Positions 51,571 through 62,898 of a stretch of DNA of 64,000 nucleotides are shown here, piece after piece. How positions within the stretch are numbered: position 1 is the first letter of the stretch; every line of letters starts with the position of its first letter. The notes beneath the pieces were generated by a model. It saw nothing but the letters and a program-made list of their open reading frames with translations. It was not told the DNA's origin and did no database searches. This DNA is from Certhia americana (lineage: Eukaryota; Chordata; Aves; Passeriformes; Certhiidae): NCBI GenBank assembly GCA_018697195.1, contig CM031861.1, positions 1,848,545 to 1,912,544 on the forward strand, read 5' to 3'. Both the position numbers and the translations under genes were made by a program.

Positions 51571-53461
51571 AGGAAGATTAATCCTTCTAGGAGCTGCTTT
51601 ATGCATGTAAACACATCAGTAAAATGAAGATACAAATTTCTCCCTTTCTTGTTTTTATATAAATGTTAAATATAATGAACAGTTAAAACCATGTATTTCA
51701 GCTAAGTAATTTTGCTGGCTTTTTAAAATTAATGTGTACGTATACCAAAAAGTCTGTTTTTTTCATAGAAGGGAATCATTTTGCCTTCTTTGAATTAAAA
51801 TAAAAATCATTGTACCAGCTCTAGCCATATATCCAGGGTCAAGCAGTTGTCTTCTAAAAAAAGCCATTAAAATTCAGATTGTGGAGTGCTCTATCTTCTA
51901 AAATTCCACAATAATTAGTTAAGCTAAATACTTTTCATGCAGAAAACCGTATACAAATTTAAGTAGCTCTTTTCCCCAAAGCTAGATCAGGAGAATGTGT
52001 CTTGTCTGAAATTCAGTGCAATTGAAGAAAAGTGAACTGTAAGTAAGTTCACTTTAGATCCTAACTGTGCATCAAAGTCACAGTGAAACATTGCTGGTGT
52101 TTGCAGTTGTATTTGATGGGTTTTCTACCTGGTAACTGATTTGTGAAAGCTTGAAATCAAGAATTGGAGAACAAGACCTTTCTAGAAACTTTAGGTAGAG
52201 CTATCATGAATTATTAGACTAAGTTCTGCTGTGTCTTCCAATGTTTTAATAGAGAATTGCATTGGTTTTTGATCATGTAGGCAAATTAGCTTAATGCCAG
52301 TGGTTATGCAGCTCAGTCAGTTGAAAGCCCCTCATGATTAAAAAGCATCACCATGATAAATGGTGAAGCCTACAGCTCTCTTAGAGCAGTCCTCGTGGGC
52401 CGTTCATTCCATGTGGTGAACATTTTCATCTCTGTGCTCATCAGATTTAATGGATCAAAGATCCAGTAATGGTAAAATGAGTCTGCAGTGCTTTGTCAAG
52501 AACTTGAGGAGGAACTTGAGCATCTTTGAAGGTCCCTTCTATGATTCAGAGAACTTATGATTTATTAATGTAATACTCTACAGTCAGATTGAACAAAACT
52601 TTCCATATTAATGCTGCAAAATTTACATGTATTCTAAATCAAAACCAATTAAAAGTTATCCTTTGTGGGAGGGAAACAACATCCTTCCCCCCGTCCCACT
52701 TCAAAGGGGACCAACTTTATTTTTGGTTGCAGCCCTTTTAAATAATGAGAGCTGTTAAACAAATTATCTAAATTTAACTTTTGTCAGCATCAGTCTGAAT
52801 AAGCTGTTTGTGTAACTCTTGCTCTGTGCACTGCAGAGGTGAGCACTCCCTGGGGAGTGAGGTACAGTGCATGGAGGATAAAATAAAAGTGGTGGTGAAT
52901 TCTTGCTCAAACATTCCAGTACTTGAAAGCTGTAAAAAGAACAGAATCCTGTTACTATATAGAAATGGGCTATTGTTGGCACTCTTTGACATTATTAAAC
53001 TCTTGGCTGCTTTTTTGTGCAGTGTAGGAAACAGCTGCAGGGTTGTGAGGAGGGACGAGTGAAGATGATTTATTAAGGCTGCTGTGGCTGACCTGGAGGG
53101 TCAAGGCAGGTCCTCACCTTTTCAAAGCAGCACCTTGCACCCCCACACACTTTATTGGGGTTTTTTGCAGCACGTATTTTGTGCGAATTTGCTGACGGTC
53201 CCAGTACACTCAAACATCTCTGGTACTTTGGTAGATAACCAACTCCAAGTGTTCATTTTTTGCTTCCTTTTCCTCACTTCAGGGATACATTGAAGTAATC
53301 TAAGGAGTACTTCATACCCAGTATCTCTCTGTGCCATTGTTGTAATTGTTGTTTATATTCTCCCTAAGGTGTTTTGTCTGTACTAGTTGTCTCAGTCTGT
53401 GCTACAGTTTACAATAAATACAGCTTTTCCAAATTTTTTTTTCTTTGCATGCATCTGTCAG

Positions 53462-53491
53462 CCTAGTGATTTAAGGAAACACCGTAGAAAG
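53462..53491 (+). CDS. PPFIA1: PPFIA1 30-nt microexon (residues 721-730, PSDLRKHRRK)
   Basis: A 30-nt exon encoding PSDLRKHRRK, flanked by a T-rich tract ending 'tctgtcag' and by donor AAG|gtaaaa. It is phase 0 on both sides, so skipping it keeps the frame. The same decapeptide is known to me from the liprin-alpha-2 central linker, so this is an ancestral cassette and not chance. It adds a strongly basic patch next to the Ser/Pro linker. Microexons of this kind are typically included in neurons. Confidence 0.85.
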
Positions 53492-54209
53492 GTAAAAATC
53501 TTTATTTCATGATGTGCCCCTTCATCTCCCTCCCTGTCCCCAAACTCATTAGTGGATAACAAGACCATAAAGCATTTGCAGGGCAGCTCTGTAATGAAAC
53601 AAGATTATAATTTATCATTTTAGCCTAAGCGTGGATTTGTTTTGTGGGTTTTTGTGTTTGTTTGCCTGTTTTTGCTGGTGTGGAGGACTGTTGTGCTGCT
53701 TTCTGTTTGCAACCACTGCTTTGCAGGCTTCATGCATCGGTGCTTAATTTTAAAAGCTGTCAGTGCACACGCAAATAAGTTATTCTGTTACTCAAACTTT
53801 TGTAGCCATAGGTGTGTAGAAACTGACTTCACAGAGTCAATGATCTTGCTAATAATTCTTTCCACAGGTCTCTTTTAGTTTTTTGTCTTTGCACTTGCTT
53901 AAACTGGGGACAGGTACATTCATTTTATGATGCTGAAGGCCTTACTTTAGTTCTTTGCCCTATAAATGAATAAAAGATGAGTGCTACTTTCTCATTTCAG
54001 TAGCTAAGACTGAATGTAGTAGTTTGTCACTGAAGGTACCAAGAAATTCAGAAAGAAATTAAGCAAAAAACAGGCAACTGCAGAATGGTAAGGGCAAGAG
54101 TGATCCTTTAACACTGAAATAAGATTCTTCCTTTCGCTATTTTGTGTCGTTTTGGTATTGCTTTCGTGTTTTGGCATTGCCCCTGAAGTTTTCCTTCCTT
54201 TTCCATCAG

Positions 54210-54361
54210 TCTCCAGCTTCCAGAGAAGAGGTACGAGATGACAAAACCACCATCAAATGTGAGACATCACCGCCTTCTTCACCTCAGTCTTTGCGTCTGG
54301 ACAGAGTGCAGAAAGGAGCTCTGCACACAGTGAGCCACGAAGATATCAGGGACATTAGGAA
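54210..54361 (+). CDS. PPFIA1: PPFIA1 coding exon 17 (residue 731 to split codon 781)
   Basis: A 152-nt exon: SPASREEVRDDKTTIKCETS, PPSSPQSLRLDRVQKGALHT, VSHEDIRDIR plus AA of Asn. The acceptor is 'tccatcag'; the nearby 'ctccag' would shift the frame and is rejected. The donor is AA|gtaagt, phase 2. The DDKTTIKCETSPP block is conserved in liprin-alphas. Confidence 0.96.
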
Positions 54362-54948
54362 GTAAGTAGCTGGGAATCACTCAGACTTGCCAGGAATTCA
54401 GTGTTCCACAGCATCAGAATAAACCCCCAAACTGCAGAGCTGTTCAGCCTGTAGGATTTTAGTCTGAGTGTTAAATTGTTTCTCAGAAGTCAGGAGTGTG
54501 AACACATAAATGGGTGACTTGTTACATAAACATTAGGAATGTAGATTTTGCTAATGCTTAGAAATGGCTTCATGGGAATTCCTTTGGTACTCAAAGTCTG
54601 CATTAAGTTTGCTTCATGTTTGGAATATGAAAAATGTAACTCTTAAGTCTTTAAATTGTAATTTAGCTGTAAATTGAGAAGTAACTCACAAAATTGCCAT
54701 CACTTTGATTGACAGATACTCTTTTCAAAGTACCTGAGTATCTGAGATGGATTCCACTCAAGTATTTCAAATTTTGTCTGTCCCTTTCAGTCAGGAACTT
54801 GTGCCCATCAACATTTTTCACAACTCATAAAAGCCAAAATTAAGCATCATTAGTGAGTTACTGAACGTCGATTAACTTGCACAGAACCCTGAACTTAGCT
54901 CTGGTGAATTTGTTGTACATGGGTTCCTTTATGACTCTTTTTGTGCAG

Positions 54949-55121
54949 TTCAACAGGTTCACAAGATGGGCAAACAAGTAATCCTAGTAGCAGTAACAGC
55001 AGCCAAGATTCCCTTCACAAAGCCCCCAAAAAGAAGGGAATCAAATCCTCCATTGGCCGCCTGTTTGGCAAGAAGGAAAAGGGACGACCTGGACAAGGAA
55101 GCAAGGAAGCTCTAGGACAAG
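54949..55121 (+). CDS. PPFIA1: PPFIA1 coding exon 18 (split codon 781 to split codon 839)
   Basis: A 173-nt exon: [57 protein letters not shown]. The basic [18 protein letters not shown] block is one of the most conserved parts of the family linker. The acceptor is 'ttgtgcag'. The donor G|gttggt is non-consensus after GT, but the phase (1) matches the next exon. Confidence 0.95.
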
Positions 55122-55248
55122 GTTGGTTTGATTTTTCCTTTTTTACACAGTGAGAGGTGACCTTGGGAGTTTGGTTTTACACGTTCCTGATCAGTAATAT
55201 TGCAAAGGATTAAGTTGAGAGAGTGACTTGACTTTGGGGATTTTGTAG

Positions 55249-55342
55249 GTGGCATGGGAGAAGCAGATGGTTCCTCTCAGGATGCATTAGGTCTCAGCAA
55301 GCTTGGAGGTCAGGCAGAGAAAAACAGGAAAATGCAGAAAAA
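55249..55342 (+). CDS. PPFIA1: PPFIA1 coding exon 19 (split codon 839 to split codon 870)
   Basis: A 94-nt exon: GGMGEADGSSQDALGLSKLG followed by GQAEKNRKMQK and AA of Lys. The acceptor is 'ttttgtag' and the donor AA|gtaagt. It links the basic block to SAM1. The SQDALGLSKLGGQAEKNRK part is characteristic of liprin-alpha-1. Confidence 0.95.
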
Positions 55343-58300
55343 GTAAGTTATCAAATATTTTTAATCCTGTGTTATTCATGTATTGCCTTGTTTAAAAATG
55401 CTGTGGTTTTATTTTTTAGTTTTGTTTTGGGGTATTTTTGCCTAATATAGTGCTATGGCTAAGAAGCCTCTGTAGATTTATTTTTTTTTTTTTTTACTAT
55501 ATTTTTCCCAGAACATTAATAGCAGCATAGGTCATGGTAAGTTTGAGAGGAATTTAAGCAGAAAACTTACAATTGGACTGCTGTAATAAAGAAATTCAGA
55601 GATAGAAGTTCACTCTTATCAAATGGCCCCTAGATTTATTATATTTCATACCTGTTTTGAGAGGTATTAAATGTAATAAATTATAAATACCTTTAATTCA
55701 AGTGGAATTTTTCTAATTTTTTCACTTCTATTTAAGATTGTATGCCAAAATATTTTTTCTTACACCATATAGTCCTGGTTTCTTCAAATATTTTTAATCA
55801 ATTATGATTATTCCTTTTCTTATGGCACTTTGTAAGCAGTTACTTTTTCCTGGTCATGAGAATTTTTTCACTCTGTCCCAGGAAATCTTTAGTTTACTGC
55901 TCACCTTTGGAGTGTCTGTTTGCATGCTTTGTTGTTTCCAGACTTGGAACAGATGAAGCAAAGCCTAATCACAGGTGAAAACCAGATATTGCTACTGTTA
56001 GAAATCCTGCCTTGATACTTATATGGTAATTCAGGAAACACTCATATTTATCTAAGTAGGATCAGGAATTCCTTGCATTTTTTCTCCCAATGCTGAGCCA
56101 TATACCTTAAACTTCTGCTGCTTCTGTTCTGTCCAGCTGGTAAAAAACTGGAGATCAGACTTCCCTTGCATTATGAAGACAGACAGTAAATGTTGCAAAG
56201 AAATGATGCTAATTTTCCCTTTGAGAGGGATTTCTTGCAGTACCCAAGTTCTATTAACTAATAAGAATAATGCCTGGTGGCTGCTAATGAAAACCAGCAG
56301 CGTGTTGGTTTGAAAAGTCGGAATGGAATGTGGATTTGTTTGGATAACAGAAGGCTCAGCTGTTTTTCTTCAGACTGCTGCTCTGAAGGCAATCATGTAT
56401 TATTATGATCTGGTATTTTCCTTTTTCTACAGCGCTTTAAAGTCATACCACATCTTGGTTGAATAAATAGTTTTAGTCTGGTCAAATCTAAAGAGTGGTA
56501 AGGTATGTTCTTTGAGCAATATAGGTATTTCTCAATACCAGCCACAAGTTTAATTCTCAAGTGAAACAATCCATACTGACTTCCTTTAAGAAATGCAGGC
56601 AGTGCAGTTGCAGATAAATCATGGTTTTTCTTGTAAACATTCTGCTTTTCAAAAATTTAGTGGTATTACAAGTATAATTTATGGCTGCATGTTGCAGATT
56701 GCTTAAAAGGCAGCTGTCTCTATTAAACAAAGGAAAACTTATTTTGGAATGGCCTTCCCTAGCTGTTCCAAAGCCCCTCTTCATCTCTTCCACTGAAAGG
56801 GGCTCTGGAAGGGGCTCTAAGGTCTTCCTGGAGCCTTCTGTTTTATACCACTCAAAGAAATCAATACAATCTAGATCTACCATTTGAAAAATCCAAGTAA
56901 GATGCTTTCATGCAACTGTTCAGAATCCTGAGGGGTGTTCTGAACATGGGAAGCAATATCATCACAGGAGGTCAAAGATCCCTTGCTGCCTTCTTGAGAT
57001 ACTCCTTATCAGAAAGAAAAAGTGGTAAAGCTGCTCTGAATTGCTTTTCACTCTGATATTGGAGGTGGGTGGGTTAAAACAAATTCTGACTGCTTACAAA
57101 ACCTTGTATTCAGCAAAAAGAATTCCAGCTACCTGAATGCTTGGAACAACGACAGCTCGTTCTATTTATAGCTGTCTCTAATCCCTATTTGCTCGTTTAT
57201 CTTTCTGATTTCTGCTTGCATGTGCACAAACAGGCTGAGGGCAGTGTTCAGTGTCTGCTAACAAAAACCTATTTATAGTTACAGAATTAAATTACAGTAC
57301 ACATTATTTGTCTGGTTTTGTATGCCTTTCAGTTCACTTTAATCCTAGTTTTATATTTGTCCTTCATTATTTTATTTTCCTTTTGTTTACCATTTGATGT
57401 GGTAGTGCAAAATCAGGGTAAGTTTGTATTTATTTTTATTAGGATTGTTGTGCGAGTATGATAAAACTTGTTTGGATTTTTTAGCAATATGTTAAAACCT
57501 CTGTCCTTTCTTCAAAAAAATCTGATCATGAAAAGAAATACTAGATTCCAAAGAATATATTATGAAAATGTGTTGCTGAAATAAATCCAGTGTCACCTAG
57601 TTCAGTGTGAAAGCTAGTTTGGTGTCTCGTCTTAATTTGCATGGTGTGAGCTTTTATAGTGGAAATATGAAACCTTCTTAGATCAATTTTGTAATCTGGG
57701 ATTTGAAAGTTGTTTAGCAATAGTAGCTGTTTGTGTTTCCAAGGTAGATGTATTTCTGTAGAAGTGTTGTTTGGTGTTGCCTAAACCATAGTCATTCATA
57801 GTGCTGTGTTCATCTCCTGTGTGAGCTGTGGTAGTGACAGTGTTTGGCACAACTGTGTTTGTGCTTTTCACAACCAACTTACTACTGTATTCAGCAAAAA
57901 GGAAGGCAACCCTAAATTTAAGATAACTTTCATACACAAATCACTTACAACATCCCTGAACTCAGTCTAGAATAAAGATATTAACTTTCCCCTGATGCTC
58001 TGTCTATTTCCATCTCATGTTTTACAACTGTTGCTTCTCAGTTTTTACGCCCTGAAGCTCTGTCACTTGCATCAGTATCACTCTCTTCCCCACACTGCAG
58101 TGTTTACTGTGTTCTGAACTTCTTCCAAATCAGTCCTCTTCAGTTCCATCCAAGAAATCTGGGATACAGCATTCCCCTCTGGCCATGAGCTCTGAATTTA
58201 TCCATTCCCATGCTGTCTTAATCTCTGACAAAGTGAGGTTGCTCCAGGCTGCTTTATTTTCCTTGTGGGGTGAGCATGTGCTCTCCTGCCAAGAGCCCTT

Positions 58301-61110
58301 CTGAACTCAGATACTTCACAGGGTCTCTGGAGGGTCCTGTGCACTCTCTGCTGCATCAGGCACCACCTGCACCTTTGATATAATTTCTCACTCCCTGTGA
58401 CCACAGCTTTTGTCCTCCCCAGCTGCTGTGAGATGCCTCTGGAATGTGTCTAACAACAAGCCTTCCCCCCTCGTCAGCAGCATGTTTGGGCTCCTGTTCC
58501 AAGGGAAGCTTAGCCAGGCTTTTTATTAAGTCTCCAGACATCTCTCCCTTGGTTTTGTCACCTAGGAGTTATTCCAGTAGCCAGCTACCCTTTTGGCACT
58601 CTTTTATCCTTTACAGGACAGGTTTGTACCTCCTGTTAACTCTGGTGACAGCACTGCAATATTTTTTTCCTCACAAAGATTCTGGATTTTGCACCTATTT
58701 CCTAACTGGTATAATGGTTGGGCTGTGAGACTCAGTTGGCCTGGCAGTTATGATCTTTCAGGAATCTGATCACATTTTACTGGAATGCAGCCAGTGTCTT
58801 GATAGAGTTTGAAGGGAATAGTGGGAACAGGGGAGTTCTCTGCTATAGAAAAAAAAAAAACATAGTACATCATTTGCAGATAAAACAGCAGCTGCTTCTG
58901 AATTCTTCCTATGAGATGTTTTGTGCCTGGGCTACATATTGAGCTTTGGGGTTAAGGATTTCCTGCGCAAGCAAGTTTTTTATCTCTTCCTGCATATGAA
59001 CAAATTCTGCAATTAATTTTCCACTTCATGGTTGCTTTCCTCTTTGAATCCATTGAATAATTTCTGCATAAAGTCATCTCATAAACATTTTTTCTTTGTT
59101 TGTTTCTATTTTTATGTTTTTTCCTCCCATCACACAATTATTTTCTGCCTGCAATAACACCATGAGTTTCAATTTGGCACCATAACCTCTCCTTACATTT
59201 TTGATGTATTCCTTGTATTCTGCTCCAAAGGATTCATTGTTTCATGGTTACCATGAAGTATACAATGAGAATTATAAAACAACCAGAAATGACACTGATA
59301 CTCTCTGAACTCCACACAACAAAAGGAAGGCATAGACACCAATTTGGAAGCAAAAGTCTTGGAAACAACTTTGTGTTCCTTTCTGGCAAATACAGTATTA
59401 AGCACTTTATTCTGTTCTTACCAAACAGTGTTTCATATGATCTTATTAATTTATTTTTCTAATTTATAAATCTTTAAACAACAAAGAGAAGCAGAACTAA
59501 ATTAATTGTGGAATGAATGTAATGTGTTCCACAGTAGCAGGGAAATAGCTAATCCTTTATTCCCAATTTAGAAATACAGGTATCTTTTTGTAGTGTGCAA
59601 ATATGTCTAAGCTTTTACAATTATCTTCGGTAGTGAAATTCAGCAGTTGAGCTGCTGACTGCTGAACATTGTTCCACCTTAATGGATGGATCCCAAAATG
59701 GTACCTAGAATGATTATTTGTAAGCAGTTATCCGGCAGTGCCTTCCTTCCTCCCATTTCCCCATTCCTTGGAAGCACATTTAATTAGGATAAATTACTGG
59801 GAGGTTCTTCCAGAGCAATAGGAATTTATTGGTGTACAGGTGGAGAAGTGCTATCTATTGATAAAGCAGTTGCTAGTATATTTATTGCTTCATTGATTGC
59901 TTTTTAATATTTAGTTAGCCACCAATATAACACAAGATCCCAGATATGTCTAAAAGAGCTGAATGCTACATTTCCATTTTATGGGAGTAGCAAAAAAGCT
60001 CCTTGTCTGTCAGTAGTCACTCTTCAAGGTATATTTTAATACCTATAACTTCTAAAAATGTTATCAACTTAGATCTGTCCAAGTGAGACAGTTCAAAAGG
60101 CAAGGAGATTTATTTGATTTAAATAGTGAGAAAATGGTAAATACATAATGTAGGATCTTGGATCTGTAGTATTGCTGTGTGTCTAAATTCTACACTTGCA
60201 GGCATGAATAAAGAACAGTAAAATCAGACTAATTAGGTGAAGCTGTTTTGTCAGATTTTCAAAGGAGAATGAGCAGGGATTTAGCCATATATAACTGGCT
60301 TTCAAAGGCAGTGTAAAAAGGCTTTTTTAGGCTTTCTCCATGTTTTCAGCCAGGCATATCCAAGCAGCAGTGCATGCTTATGCCCACAGTGCTAGTTTTT
60401 TGTCCTTTCGTTTATCAAACATTTTTGGCAGCTATTTATAGGGACTTTGTGAGCTTCCATTGTCTCTGGGGGCTGAATTGTCAGTATTAAACTTCAGGCG
60501 CTTCTGTTTCAGAGCAACAAAGGAAATGGTGTCATCAGGGGAGATGAAAGCTGAGTTTCAGTACACAGCCTGTCAGGATAGAACTGCCAAACACAGCTCT
60601 GGTTGTGTGAAGCCGTGCCTGATGTTCTGACAGGCTGAGGTTCACCAGTGAAACTGTCACTGTCCCAGTGTCCAGCCCTGACAGCCTGATGGACAGGCAT
60701 GTCTGATGTGCTCATGTGTTGCCACAGGTTTCCAATCTGCACGCACTGAGGAGAAATGACTGCTTTGGTTCAGCTTTGCTGGGCAGAAAACCGAGCAGCT
60801 GAGAATATGATTGCCAAATAAGCCTGACATCTCCACTTTGGGTTGGGAGTGTTGGGGTAGAGTGTCAGTAGTGGCTTCAGACGTTGGGTTCTGAAAGGCA
60901 AGATCCACGTCTCTGCTGCTCTCAGATTTCCTGCCCAGCTCAGCTTTCATCCCTACGTAGCCCCTGTACATGTGCTGTACCTGCCTGAGGGGGTGGATCA
61001 CATACTGCTGGGAAGGGAATAAATTCATTATTGGAAAGAAGCTAGTGAAGTGAGTGCAGTGCTGGAATTGTGACATCCATTATAACTAATGACTGTTTCT
61101 GTAATTGTAG
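55343..61110 (+). other. PPFIA1: PPFIA1 intron before SAM1 (5.8 kb)
   Basis: No convincing exon is seen. A pyrimidine-biased segment (about 58090-58740) and the stretch 60500-61070, which holds a 139-residue minus-strand open frame, stand out in composition, but neither matches a family I recognise. The remainder is AT-rich with short homopolymers. Confidence 0.65.
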
Positions 61111-61192
61111 GCACGAGCTGCTGGAGGAAGCCAGAAGACAAGGTTTGCCTTTTGCACAGTGGGATGGGCCCACTGTGGTGGTGTGGCTGGAG
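61111..61192 (+). CDS. PPFIA1: PPFIA1 coding exon 20 (residues 870-897, start of SAM1)
   Basis: An 82-nt exon: [20 protein letters not shown] followed by TVVVWLE. It begins the first SAM domain, with the WDGPTVV.WLE helix-1 motif. The acceptor is 'aattgtag' and the donor GAG|gtgagt. It is only 122 bp upstream of the next exon, and an open frame reads across that short intron from 61159. Confidence 0.97.
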
Positions 61193-61314
61193 GTGAGTGG
61201 TCCTCCCAAAATGAGAAAAAAGCCCCCTCAACATACAGACTTGTGAAGACTCTGCGGGTTTGGAGGCAGGAGTGTTTCCCATATCCTGTTTACTTCCTTC
61301 TCTCTGTGTTCCAG

Positions 61315-61515
61315 CTGTGGGTGGGGATGCCAGCCTGGTACGTGGCTGCCTGCCGAGCTAATGTGAAAAGCGGTGCTATCATGTCAGCCCTGTCTGACAC
61401 AGAAATCCAGCGGGAAATTGGCATCAGCAACCCCCTGCACAGGCTCAAGCTCCGCCTGGCCATCCAGGAAATCATGTCCCTAACCAGCCCCTCTGCCCCT
61501 CCCACCTCAAGGACG
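61315..61515 (+). CDS. PPFIA1: PPFIA1 coding exon 21 (residues 898-964, rest of SAM1)
   Basis: A 201-nt exon: [67 protein letters not shown]. It contains the SAM core, including the [19 protein letters not shown] signature. SAM domains of liprin-alpha bind CASK and liprin-beta. The acceptor is 'gttccag' and the donor ACG|gtaagg, phase 0. Confidence 0.98.
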
Positions 61516-62272
61516 GTAAGGAAACTCATGCAGCATTAAACACCTAGAATTTCCCCACTAAACTTAGAACTGATCATCTACTAAGAATTTTGGGAACAGA
61601 ACACATTATTTAAATATAAGCTGTTCCTTCCTTTCATGGAAATTAACTAAAGAATAACTGCAGTTTTCTGTCTTGAGGAAAAGAGAAGTTTATTTCAGTC
61701 TATGTAATCCAGAGTATTTAGAGTATGTGTTATTGGCCTCGTCTTTTGGCCTCCAGGGAATTTAAAATGCAGATGAAGTATACAAGTGTGTACAGAAACT
61801 TGTAGGCTCGTTGGAGGCGCTTTTAATGCAGCTATAAAGCCATTAACTCCAAATAATTCAGATGACATGATCTAGCAGGCACCTGTCCCTCTATAGTAAA
61901 TTTAGGCACTCAGTGGGAATTTTCTCTCATGAGTCTATCTGCCCTGCAGTCTAAAGTTATTCCTGGGGTTATGTGCTAGACTACAAATGTATTTTTTAGA
62001 GTAGAGCAGAGCCGAGTGTTTACCCATTAATTAAATCCTGTCAGCTGTTTCTGCTGGTCAGTTTTGTTAATATCTGTGAAGGAAGTTGATCCCTGTGAGT
62101 AGGCTTTTATTGCATGCCATGACTGTCAGTAGCTGTACCTGACCTAGAAACCATTGCTTTGCCCATGCCTGCTCCTTACATGTACCGATTGCTTATCTGT
62201 TCTGCAACCTCTCCTCTTTGTTACTGCTTTCCTTTCACTGGATGGGATTGATTCCCTGTGGGCTCATATTAG

Positions 62273-62335
62273 ACCACGGGAAATGTCTGGGTAACACATG
62301 AAGAGATGGAAAATCTTACAGCCACACAACAAACG
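62273..62335 (+). CDS. PPFIA1: PPFIA1 63-nt probable cassette exon (residues 965-985)
   Basis: A 63-nt exon encoding TTGNVWVTHEEMENLTATQQ and T. The NVWVTHEEMENL motif is known between SAM1 and SAM2 of liprin-alphas. The acceptor 'catattag' lacks a long pyrimidine tract, and the donor ACG|gttagt is weak. It is phase 0 on both sides, so it can be skipped without a frameshift. Confidence 0.88.
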
Positions 62336-62426
62336 GTTAGTTTACAGTGTTGCCACTTCTCTTCCTTAGAGTGCTTTTCCCACTTCTTGAACATTTAAAT
62401 CAAGTACCTTTTGGTCTTTTTTTTCC

Positions 62427-62453
62427 CTTTCTCTTTTTTTTTTTTTTTTTTTT
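62427..62453. repeat. PPFIA1: Pyrimidine tract / poly-T
   Basis: A T-rich run, nearly pure T from about 62435 to 62453, in the intron between the two SAM1-SAM2 cassette exons. Such tracts can bind polypyrimidine-tract proteins, but are also common in these introns (others near 26854, 38371, 43122, 48150). Confidence 0.7.
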
Positions 62454-62871
62454 CTTTCCAATTAATGCACTAAAATTCTGGATTATTGCTTCTTCTAATT
62501 ATTAACCTTTTAATCTGCAACTTGATAGCTTTTTTCCCAAAAGGGAGGGAAAAACAAAATCAACGTTGATAAGATTGCAAACAAAACTCTAATCAGGAGC
62601 TCTGACTTGAAAGACAAATAGACAAATTGAATTATTGGTGCAGAAATTTCTTCACTCCAGAAAATTTAATCAGTAGATGGGGTTTGCAACTTCTCATACA
62701 AAAAAAAAGTGCCTTGTGTATATTTTTTTTACATTGCATGATGCTTGCTTTATCTAGATTTTTTTGGTATGCAGTAGATTTAGATTCTTGCAGTGCACCA
62801 TTAACTTTGACCTCCTTACTAAACTTAACCACTAATACGTGTGTTCTTTTGCTTTCCTAACCACCTAACAG

Positions 62872-62898
62872 GAAGATGAGGAGGGAAGCTGGGCTCAG
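62872..62898 (+). CDS. PPFIA1: PPFIA1 27-nt microexon (residues 986-994, EDEEGSWAQ)
   Basis: A 27-nt exon encoding EDEEGSWAQ, phase 0 at both ends. The acceptor is 'cacctaacag'; the donor CAG|gttgga is weak. The peptide matches the ESEEGSWAQ-type segment that follows the NVWVTHEEMENL segment in liprin-alpha-2, so the pair is an inherited arrangement. It is the last coding exon I can place; the next (SAM2, around LAYGDMNHEW) is beyond the edge. Confidence 0.82.

Larger units (their letters stand above)
50996..54209 (+). other. PPFIA1: PPFIA1 intron around the 30-nt microexon
   Basis: A 3.2-kb interval, mostly AT-rich and without open reading frames of note, split by the microexon at 53462. 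A possible LTR fragment lies near 51432. T-rich stretches flank the microexon, as is usual for regulated small exons. Confidence 0.7.

Noticed and set aside
57400..57425. Possible tiny exon before 'gtaagt' near 57418
   Set aside because: Phase does not fit the split codon between coding exons 19 and 20, and no liprin peptide matches.
58090..58740. Pyrimidine-biased segment suspected to be a reversed endogenous-retrovirus remnant
   Set aside because: No recognisable retroviral motif, LTR border or target-site duplication could be seen.
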